NCBI GenBank assembly: GCA_949740695.1
Contig: CATJIY010000190.1
Span: 1 to 5,148, forward strand
DNA length: 5,148 nucleotides
From: an uncultured Eubacteriales bacterium
GTDB lineage: Bacteria > Bacillota > Clostridia > Oscillospirales > Butyricicoccaceae
Direction: 5' to 3'
A model generated the notes under the pieces. That model saw nothing but the letters and a program-made list of their open reading frames with translations. It ran no database searches and was not told the DNA's origin. Shown in pieces: positions 1 through 5,148 of this stretch (its first letter is position 1; each line of letters begins with the position of its first letter). A program made the position numbers and the translations under genes.

Positions 1-1
1 G

Positions 2-256
2 AGCGGCTCGGCCGGTACCCACAACGGTATGCGCAATATTATCTATCTGTTGGAAAATGACCAGTTTCCCCGGATTAAAGTGGGATTGGGCCAGCCTAAC
101 CGGGCCGAAGGCGAGGGAATGGCCGACTTTGTGTTGTCTCCTATGGATAGCGATACCTATGCTGCGGTGAAAGCGGTGCCTGACGCGGTGACGGATTTGC
201 TGGAAAACGGTGTGGAGCACGCTATGCAAATTTATAATCGCTTTCAGCCGAAGTAA
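2..256 (+). CDS. pth: Peptidyl-tRNA hydrolase, C-terminal part (5' end outside window)
   Basis: Pth cleaves the ester bond between peptide and tRNA in peptidyl-tRNAs that drop off the ribosome, recycling tRNA in the cytoplasm. The frame is open from base 2, giving 84 residues of a protein that is usually about 185-200 residues long, so roughly the N-terminal half, including the catalytic His and Asp, lies to the left. The visible part opens with the family signature GSAGTHNGMR. Its His-Asn pair corresponds to the conserved H113/N114 of the E. coli enzyme, and RIKVGLGQP, the conserved core strand, follows. The rest (ADFVLSPM, then a C-terminal helix with AVPDAVTDLLENG) matches the usual Pth tail, and the gene ends at TAA (254-256). 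The ATG at 29 falls inside the signature and is not a start. No hairpin follows the stop, so transcription probably continues into the next gene. Identification is secure; the first half cannot be judged. Confidence 0.95.
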   Translation, partial: SGSAGTHNGMRNIIYLLENDQFPRIKVGLGQPNRAEGEGMADFVLSPMDSDTYAAVKAVPDAVTDLLENGVEHAMQIYNRFQPK

Positions 257-276
257 GAGCGGATAAAATTAAGATC

Positions 277-283
277 AGGAGGG
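277..283 (+). promoter_or_regulatory. Strong Shine-Dalgarno site of the amidohydrolase gene
   Basis: AGGAGGG lies 6 bases upstream of the ATG at 290. It is a near-perfect anti-16S match at good spacing and fixes that ATG as the start. It sits in the 33-base gap after the pth stop, which supports translation of the amidohydrolase from a pth read-through transcript. Confidence 0.85.
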
Positions 284-289
284 CGTTTT

Positions 290-1441
290 ATGCTTTTGAT
301 TCAAAACGGATTTATCAAGACTATGGCTGGACCAGACCTGGAGCGGGGCTGCGTTCTCATTGGCGACGATGGAAAAATCGCTGCGGTAGGGATCGAGATC
401 AAGGTTCCTTCTGGGTGCCAGGCGATCGACGCGGAAGGACGATTGGTCACGCCCGGCTGTGTAGAAGCCCATTGCCATGTGGGTTTGGACAATGAAGGTA
501 TGGGCTGGGAAGGTCACGACTATAATGAATCGGCCGACCCGGTAACCCCTCAAATGCGGGCTATCGACTCTATCAATCCTTTGGATGAAGGCTTGGCAAA
601 CGCCCTGCGGGGCGGGGTGACCACCGCCTGTACCGGTCCGGGCAGCGCCAACGTGGTGGGCGGTACTTTTGCCGCCATCAAATTGGCCGGTCGTCGGATA
701 GAAGATATGATCGTTAAAGAGCCGTTGGCTATGAAGTGTGCTTTTGGCGAAAATCCTAAGCGGGTTTACGGGCAGAATAAAAAGCTGCCGGTTACCCGGA
801 TGGGTACTGCCGCATTGCTGAGGGAGTTGCTCTTTAAGACGCGCCGGTATATAGCGGATCAAGAAAACGGCAAGAATCCCGCCTTTGACATGAAGCTGGA
901 GGCTATGATCCCGGTGCTCAAAGGAGAAATTCCTTTGAAAGCCCACGCTCACCGGCACGATGATATCCTCACTTCTATCCGCATTGCCAAGGAGTTTGGC
1001 GTCAAGCTGACTTTAGATCACTGCACCGACGGGGCGCTGATTGCTGAAGAGCTGGCTAAGGAAGGTTATCCCGCTTTTGTAGGCCCTACTTTTGGCGGCA
1101 AATCCAAAATCGAGTTGATAAACAAAAATTTTGGGACGCCCAAAGCGCTTTATGAAGCTGGAGTGGAAATTGCCATCATCACTGACGCTCCAGTGATTCC
1201 CATTCAGGCGCTGCCGATGTGCGCTGGGCTGGCCGCAAAGGCCGGACTGCCCATGGAGGAAGCTTGGAAGGCCATTACCATCAATCCTGCCCGTCTTACC
1301 GGCATTGGAGACCGAGTAGGAAGCCTGGAAGTCGGTAAGGATGGAGACGTAGTGATTTGGACCGCCGATCCGCTGATCCAGTTGGGCGGGGAAGCGGCGG
1401 TTACAGTGGTAAACGGTAAAGTGGTTTATCAAGCGGAGTAA
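290..1441 (+). CDS. Metal-dependent amidohydrolase, imidazolonepropionase-like (COG1228 type), substrate unknown
   Basis: This 383-residue cytoplasmic protein has the full layout of the amidohydrolase superfamily: a small N-terminal beta-sandwich part (about 1-55, starting LLIQNGFIKT), a TIM-barrel metal-hydrolase domain (about 56-335), and a returning C-terminal beta part (GDVVIWTADPL..., then VVNGKVVY). Visible active-site candidates are the strand-1 HxH (H61, H63 in VEAHCHVG), K149/E154 in the MKCAFGENPKRVYG segment, H219/H221/H223 in KAHAHRHDD, H244 in LDHCTDG, and the strand-8 Asp D299 in IITDAPVIP. These match a hydrolase that acts on C-N bonds in cyclic amides or peptide-like substrates, but the substrate cannot be read from sequence. 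The segment HRHDDILTSIRIAKEF is typical of a widespread, uncharacterised Firmicute subgroup annotated simply as amidohydrolase. It has no signal peptide or membrane segment. A strong RBS fixes the start, and the gene lies 33 bases after pth, probably in the same transcript. No hut genes are visible, so a role as true HutI in histidine breakdown is not supported; an aminoacyl- or dipeptide-type hydrolase is an alternative. Confidence 0.88.
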   Translation: MLLIQNGFIKTMAGPDLERGCVLIGDDGKIAAVGIEIKVPSGCQAIDAEGRLVTPGCVEAHCHVGLDNEGMGWEGHDYNESADPVTPQMRAIDSINPLDEGLANALRGGVTTACTGPGSANVVGGTFAAIKLAGRRIEDMIVKEPLAMKCAFGENPKRVYGQNKKLPVTRMGTAALLRELLFKTRRYIADQENGKNPAFDMKLEAMIPVLKGEIPLKAHAHRHDDILTSIRIAKEFGVKLTLDHCTDGALIAEELAKEGYPAFVGPTFGGKSKIELINKNFGTPKALYEAGVEIAIITDAPVIPIQALPMCAGLAAKAGLPMEEAWKAITINPARLTGIGDRVGSLEVGKDGDVVIWTADPLIQLGGEAAVTVVNGKVVYQAE

Positions 1442-1485
1442 ATCTTGCAAAATCCGAATTTCAACAAAAAGCGATGGAAATATAC

Positions 1486-1510
1486 ACCCCGTTCCGAAAA
1501 GGAACGGGGT
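1486..1510 (+). terminator. Perfect 10-bp hairpin after the amidohydrolase gene; possible terminator without U-tract
   Basis: ACCCCGTTCC (1486-1495) pairs without mismatch with GGAACGGGGT (1501-1510) around a GAAAA loop, 44 bases after the stop codon. A GC-rich stem at this place suggests a transcript end or 3' stabiliser for the pth-amidohydrolase message. The bases after it (AATACTGGTTG) do not form the run of T that an intrinsic terminator needs, and the opposite strand has no clean T-run either. It may therefore be a weak terminator, an RNA-processing or stabilising stem, or part of the mfd leader. The stem is certain; its function is inferred. Confidence 0.4.
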
Positions 1511-1543
1511 AATACTGGTTGTCTGGAAGCATAAATTTTGAGC

Positions 1544-1656
1544 GGACGGGGTGGAAAATCAACCCTTTGGAGTCCCGGCAGCTGTATGTCGGTGGATTTT
1601 TGAAAGTGGTCCTGCAAACCCTTTTACCGGCAGGGGGATTTCAAAGCCCCTTGCGG
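1544..1656 (+). other. Possible structured leader upstream of mfd (several stem-loops, no known class recognised)
   Basis: The gap before mfd has no convincing ORF but several possible stems. GGGT (1549-1552) can pair with ACCC (1562-1565). CCGGCA (1575-1580) can pair with TGTCGG (1587-1592), 6 bp including one G-U. GCAGGGGG (1630-1637) can pair with CCCCTTGC (1647-1654), 8 bp including one G-U, and CC/GG at 1627-1628 and 1655-1656 extends it past a bulged G. CCTGC (1611-1615) can also pair with GCAGG (1630-1634), which excludes the last hairpin. I could not match the region to a known riboswitch, T-box, 6S, SRP or RNase P RNA. GC-rich DNA of this length yields some stems by chance, so this is a candidate only. 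Confidence 0.25.
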
Positions 1657-1670
1657 CAAAACGAATGGAG

Positions 1671-1677
1671 AAAGAGG
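1671..1677 (+). promoter_or_regulatory. Likely Shine-Dalgarno site of mfd
   Basis: The purine stretch 1667-1677 contains GGAG (1667-1670, 11 bases before the ATG) and AAAGAGG (1671-1677, 4 bases before it). Neither is ideal in both match and spacing, so initiation is probably weaker than for the amidohydrolase gene. The choice of start does not depend on this site: upstream in frame there is no ATG, GTG or TTG before a TGA at 1601-1603. Confidence 0.5.
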
Positions 1678-1681
1678 CAGT

Positions 1682-4600
1682 ATGGAGTTTTTGATAGACA
1701 TTGCTCGGCGTCTGCCGGAATATCCCAGGCTGCTGGAGGCAGCCCGGCGGACAGAAACAGTTTCGGTTTACGGACTGTCGCCAGTCCATCGGGTTCACTT
1801 GGCGGCTGCGCTGAGCGCCGATCTGCCTGGGCGGATGGTCTGCGCGATAACCCGGGATGAGCAGGCGGCTCGAATGTTTGCCGCCGATCTGGCGGCGCTG
1901 GGCGGGCCGGAGGCGGTGGCGCTACCCAGCCGGGATCTGGTATTTCATAATATGGAAGGGGTTTCTCATGAATATGAGCAGCAGCGTATCCGGGGTTTTT
2001 GGCGGTTGTACACCGGCCAATGCCGGATGGTCTGTGCTCCGGCGGATGCATTGATGCTGCGAACGCTACCGCCTCAGACTTTGGAGCAAGCGGTAATTTT
2101 TCTGGAAAATGGAGGAACCGCTTCGGTAGAAGATCTGGCGCGGCGGCTGGTGTTGGCGGGCTATACTCGCGTGGGTCAGACCGAGGGGCCTGGCCAGTTT
2201 GCCTTGCGAGGCGGCATCTTGGATGTTTTCCCTGCGGGGGAGGATCAGCCGGTGAGGGCCGAATTTTTCGGAGACGAGGTGGATTCTCTGGGCCGGTTTG
2301 ACCCGTTGACCCAGCGGCGCGTCCAAGGAGAGGAACGCATCTGTTTTCTTCCGGTGCGGGAGGCGCTACCCGCAATGTCCGATGGGGGGATTGCGGGTCT
2401 TTGCCAAACTTTGCGAAAACTAGCGGGGAGAAAATCCTCCTCCGATCAGCTGCGGACCAATTTACTGAAGGATTGTGAGACGCTGGAACAGTTGGGCAAT
2501 CTGCCTGCCGCCGACCGATATTTGCCGCAAATTTATCCGGAAATGGCTACCGGGTTTTCCTATCTGCCAGAGGATACGCTTTTTCTTTGCTGTGATACGC
2601 CGGCAGTTCACGAGACTGCTCAGGGTGCGGCTCACCGCCAGGCGGAGGATGTGGGGCACCTGTTGGAAAACGGGTTGATACCTCCTGCGAAGACTGGCTA
2701 TGGGATGGACGACCGGCAATTTATTTCGGCTGTGAAGCAGCCAGTTCTGCTGGATAGCTTTTTGGCGGCCAACGCCTTTTCTCCTGAAAGCCTGATCTCT
2801 TTTTCCGCCAAACAGCTGCCTGCCGCTGGGGGACTGGAAATCCTTTTGCGGGATGTAGGGGATTATCTTCGGGTGGGGAGCACCGTAATCCTGTTGGCGG
2901 GTGGCCGCTCCCGCGTAGAAAACTTAATTCAGATGTTGGAGGAGCACGAAATTCCTTGTACTCGGGAGCCGGAACAAGCGGGACCTCGCCGGGTGTGCGT
3001 ATTGCCGGAGGCTCTTTCCGCTGGGATGGAATATCCAGCGCTTAAGCTGGCGCTGTTATGCGAGGGATTGTCTGTTGGAAAAAAGTCGGGGAAAAAGAGA
3101 AAGAGAAGCGGGAAAGACGCCATCAAAAGTTTTTCCGACCTGCATCCTGGGGATCTGGTAGTTCATGAGCATCACGGTATCGGACGGTTTACCGGTGTGG
3201 AACGTATCCAGGTGGATAGAGTTTGGCGGGATTATATCAAGATCGCCTTTGCCGGATCGGATGTGGTGTTTGTCCCAGCTACTGGCTTGGATCTGGTGAG
3301 TAAATATGTGGGGGCCGCCGAGACTGAGACGGTGCGGCTTTCTAAATTAGGCACCGCCGCCTGGCAAAAGACCAAACAGCGGGCAAAGAAAAGCGCCTCT
3401 GACCTGGCGGAAAAGCTGTTGGCGTTGTATGCCGCAAGGCAAAAGCTTCCAGGTTTTTCCTTTGAGCCGGATGACGACTGGCAGCGCAGCTTTGAGGAGG
3501 CGTTTCCTTATGAGGAGACCGAAGATCAGCTCACTTGCGCCCAGGAGATTAAAAACGATATGCAAAAGCCTGCGCCTATGGACCGGTTGCTGTGCGGTGA
3601 CGTGGGCTTTGGAAAGACCGAGGTGGCCTTCCGGGCTATCATGAAGTGTATTCTTTCGGGCAAACAGGCGGCGCTGCTGGCGCCGACCACTGTTTTGGCC
3701 CGGCAGCACTATTTCAGCGCGGTGGAGCGGTTCTCCGGCTATCCGGTAAAGGTGGATATGATGAGCCGGTTTCGCACCAGTCGCCAGCTCCAGGATACTG
3801 CTCGAAGGGCAAAGACCGGCCAGGTAGACCTTTTGATCGGTACTCACCGGATTTTGCAGAAAGATGTGGGATTTCAAGATCTTGGCTTGCTGGTAGTGGA
3901 TGAGGAGCAACGGTTTGGGGTAGCCCATAAAGAGCGTATAAAAGAAATTGCCCAAGGGGTGGATGTGCTTACGCTTACCGCCACCCCCATCCCACGAACG
4001 CTGAATATGGCCCTCACTGGTATTCGGGACATGAGCGTATTGGAAGAGGCGCCTCTGGGGCGGCAGCCGGTGCAGACTTATGTGCTGGAGCATAATAACG
4101 CCATTATCCGAGATGCTATCCGGCGAGAATTGGCCCGGGGCGGACAAGTTTATTATTTGCACAATCGGATTGACTCCATTGATACGGCGGCCCTGAAGAT
4201 TCAGCAGGATTTTCCTGAGGCGGTAGTGGGCGTGGCTCATGGCCGCATGGGAGAGGAACAAATGAGCGATGTGATGAGCCGGATGTACGCGGGGGAAATC
4301 GGGGTTTTAGTATGTACTACCATTATTGAAACCGGCGTGGATATCCCTAATGTAAATACTTTGATTATTGAGGACGCCGACCATATGGGGCTGGCGCAGC
4401 TGCATCAGATTCGGGGCCGGGTGGGACGGTCCAGCCGGCATGCCTATGCCTATCTTACTTATCGAAAAGGAAAGGTGCTTACTGAGATTTCTCAAAAGCG
4501 GCTGTCCGCTATTCGGGAGTTTGCCGAGTTTGGATCGGGGTTTCAAATCGCCATGCGGGATTTAGAGATTCGAGGGGCGGGCAATGTATTGGGGGCCGAG

Positions 4601-5140
4601 CAAAGCGGTCACATGATGGACGTGGGGTATGACCTTTACCTTCGGCTGTTATCTGAGGCGACGGCTGAGCTGAAAGGGGAGACCCCGGTGCGGCCTACGG
4701 AATGTACTGCTGATTTGTTGGTTTCGGCAGGGCTGCCGCAAAGCTATGTGCCGGATGCGGCTACCAGGGTGGAGCTTTACCGCAGAATTGCTCAGATTAT
4801 TACCCAGGAAGATTACCGGGATATGCAGGATGAGCTGATTGACCGGTTTGGCGCCCCGCCTAAAGCGGCCTGCGCTCTGCTGGATATCGCTTTGCTGCGG
4901 GCGGACGCTTCTGCCGCAGGCATCTATGAAATTAGCCAGAAAAACGGCAGTCTGCTGCTCTTTTTCCGGTCAGAAAAGCTGGAGGGGGCAGCGCGCGCGT
5001 GCGCGGCTTCCAACCTGCGGGGGAGGGTATTTCTTTCTGCTGGAGAAAAGCCCTATATTACGCTCAAGCTTCGCCCTGCCGACGATCCTTTGGCCCAGGC
5101 TAGGATGGTGGTAGATCTTTACACCGAGGAGCAAACGTGA
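1682..5140 (+). CDS. mfd: Transcription-repair coupling factor Mfd (TRCF), complete
   Basis: Mfd is a cytoplasmic DNA translocase that binds stalled RNA polymerase, pushes it off the template using ATP and recruits UvrA for strand-specific nucleotide excision repair. At 1152 residues it has the normal family length (E. coli 1148). Domains in order: UvrB-like, UvrA-binding module (about 1-330, with RGGILDVFP at 176-184); a poorly conserved middle domain; a basic linker (467-478); the CarD-like RNA-polymerase-interacting domain (about 484-545, DLHPGDLVVHEHHGIGRF from 486); two RecA-like motor domains; and the C-terminal TRCF domain (about 1003-1110). Motor motifs are all intact: FPYEETEDQ at 608-616, Walker A GDVGFGKT at 639-646 (K645), Ia APTTVLA at 667-673, Walker B DEEQ at 740-743, III TATPIPRTL at 766-774, V TTIIETGVDIP at 879-889, and VI QLHQIRGRVGR at 906-916. 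The RecG-like TRG translocation motif follows (RDLEIRGAGN at 959-968). The start is the only possible one in frame. There is no sign of frameshift or decay. The gene's place near pth is the usual Firmicute arrangement. Confidence 0.98.
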   Translation: MEFLIDIARRLPEYPRLLEAARRTETVSVYGLSPVHRVHLAAALSADLPGRMVCAITRDEQAARMFAADLAALGGPEAVALPSRDLVFHNMEGVSHEYEQQRIRGFWRLYTGQCRMVCAPADALMLRTLPPQTLEQAVIFLENGGTASVEDLARRLVLAGYTRVGQTEGPGQFALRGGILDVFPAGEDQPVRAEFFGDEVDSLGRFDPLTQRRVQGEERICFLPVREALPAMSDGGIAGLCQTLRKLAGRKSSSDQLRTNLLKDCETLEQLGNLPAADRYLPQIYPEMATGFSYLPEDTLFLCCDTPAVHETAQGAAHRQAEDVGHLLENGLIPPAKTGYGMDDRQFISAVKQPVLLDSFLAANAFSPESLISFSAKQLPAAGGLEILLRDVGDYLRVGSTVILLAGGRSRVENLIQMLEEHEIPCTREPEQAGPRRVCVLPEALSAGMEYPALKLALLCEGLSVGKKSGKKRKRSGKDAIKSFSDLHPGDLVVHEHHGIGRFTGVERIQVDRVWRDYIKIAFAGSDVVFVPATGLDLVSKYVGAAETETVRLSKLGTAAWQKTKQRAKKSASDLAEKLLALYAARQKLPGFSFEPDDDWQRSFEEAFPYEETEDQLTCAQEIKNDMQKPAPMDRLLCGDVGFGKTEVAFRAIMKCILSGKQAALLAPTTVLARQHYFSAVERFSGYPVKVDMMSRFRTSRQLQDTARRAKTGQVDLLIGTHRILQKDVGFQDLGLLVVDEEQRFGVAHKERIKEIAQGVDVLTLTATPIPRTLNMALTGIRDMSVLEEAPLGRQPVQTYVLEHNNAIIRDAIRRELARGGQVYYLHNRIDSIDTAALKIQQDFPEAVVGVAHGRMGEEQMSDVMSRMYAGEIGVLVCTTIIETGVDIPNVNTLIIEDADHMGLAQLHQIRGRVGRSSRHAYAYLTYRKGKVLTEISQKRLSAIREFAEFGSGFQIAMRDLEIRGAGNVLGAEQSGHMMDVGYDLYLRLLSEATAELKGETPVRPTECTADLLVSAGLPQSYVPDAATRVELYRRIAQIITQEDYRDMQDELIDRFGAPPKAACALLDIALLRADASAAGIYEISQKNGSLLLFFRSEKLEGAARACAASNLRGRVFLSAGEKPYITLKLRPADDPLAQARMVVDLYTEEQT

Positions 5141-5146
5141 TACAAT
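5118..5146 (+). promoter_or_regulatory. Candidate sigma-A promoter with extended -10, overlapping the mfd 3' end
   Basis: TTTACA (5118-5123, 5 of 6 to TTGACA) and TACAAT (5141-5146, 5 of 6 to TATAAT) are separated by exactly 17 bases. The mfd stop codon TGA (5138-5140) lies directly before the -10 and supplies the TGn extended -10 element common in Gram-positive promoters. Such a promoter would drive whatever gene lies just to the right, outside the window. It is predicted from consensus only; the start point would fall beyond the last base. Confidence 0.5.
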
Positions 5147-5148
5147 AA

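Noticed and set aside
233..238. Perfect TATAAT inside the end of pth as a promoter for the amidohydrolase
   Set aside because: No -35-like hexamer at 16-18 bases upstream (GTGTGG region) and no TGn element; it encodes Tyr-Asn in Pth and is probably chance.
29..256. ATG at 29 as a start for a small 75-residue protein
   Set aside because: The frame is open to the left edge and the residues before the ATG complete the Pth signature, so this is an internal Met of a truncated pth.
275..958. Minus-strand open frame of 227 codons opposite the amidohydrolase gene
   Set aside because: It is the antisense shadow of a clearly conserved protein. It has no recognisable domain and its composition is that of a reverse frame.
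1600..1628. TTGAAA (1600-1605) as the -35 of an mfd promoter
   Set aside because: At 17-base spacing the -10 would be TTTACC, only 3 of 6 matches and lacking the key last T; no extended -10 either.
1442..1681. Known riboswitch, T-box or small structural RNA in the gap
   Set aside because: I could not find the conserved core bases of any class I know (T-box TGGNACCGCG, SAM, TPP, cobalamin, SRP, 6S); only unclassified stems remain.
1519..1860. Plus-strand frame of 113 codons starting with TTG in the gap and running into mfd
   Set aside because: No RBS, a weak TTG start, no recognisable domain, and over half of it overlaps mfd in another frame. The gap looks non-coding.
1641..2375. Minus-strand open frame of 244 codons opposite the start of mfd
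   Set aside because: Very rich in Pro, Ala and Arg without domains, as expected from the complement of GC-rich coding DNA; mfd on the + strand is certain.
3347..4261. Minus-strand open frame of 304 codons opposite the Mfd motor domains
   Set aside because: It lies wholly opposite the most conserved helicase motifs of Mfd and its protein shows no known family features.
1..5148. Mobile element, CRISPR array, phage or defence system
   Set aside because: No transposase or integrase, no regular repeats and no defence-type domains were seen; all coding DNA is accounted for by pth, the amidohydrolase and mfd.

Overview
The window is a stretch of bacterial housekeeping chromosome with all genes on the + strand. 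The gene order (pth, an inserted gene, mfd), the strong AGGAGG-type ribosome binding site and the protein sequence style fit a Gram-positive Clostridia-like Firmicute of moderate GC content, possibly Oscillospiraceae/Ruminococcaceae-like. That placement is inferred from gene order and motif flavour only; no marker gene for taxonomy is present.

Layout. Positions 2-256 hold the C-terminal part of peptidyl-tRNA hydrolase (pth), cut by the left edge. After 33 bases without a terminator, and with a strong Shine-Dalgarno sequence, comes a complete 383-residue metal-dependent amidohydrolase of the imidazolonepropionase-like (COG1228-type) superfamily branch (290-1441); its substrate is unknown. A 240-base gap (1442-1681) follows. 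It contains a perfect 10-bp hairpin without a U-tract and several further possible stem-loops, some mutually exclusive. Positions 1682-5140 carry a complete mfd gene, the 1152-residue transcription-repair coupling factor, with every domain and helicase motif intact. A good match to a sigma-A-type promoter with an extended -10 (5118-5146) overlaps the last codons and stop of mfd and points out of the window.

How the genes work together. pth (recycling of peptidyl-tRNA) and mfd (rescue of stalled RNA polymerase and recruitment of UvrA) are housekeeping genes that are neighbours in many Firmicutes. In Bacillus subtilis the slot between them holds the small gene fin; here it holds an amidohydrolase. 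pth and the amidohydrolase look co-transcribed. mfd may be read through from upstream or from an unrecognised promoter in the structured gap. I see no mobile element, CRISPR array, tRNA, rRNA or defence system, and nothing that amounts to a new multi-gene system. The points most worth checking are the amidohydrolase insertion, the mfd leader and the promoter at the mfd stop codon.
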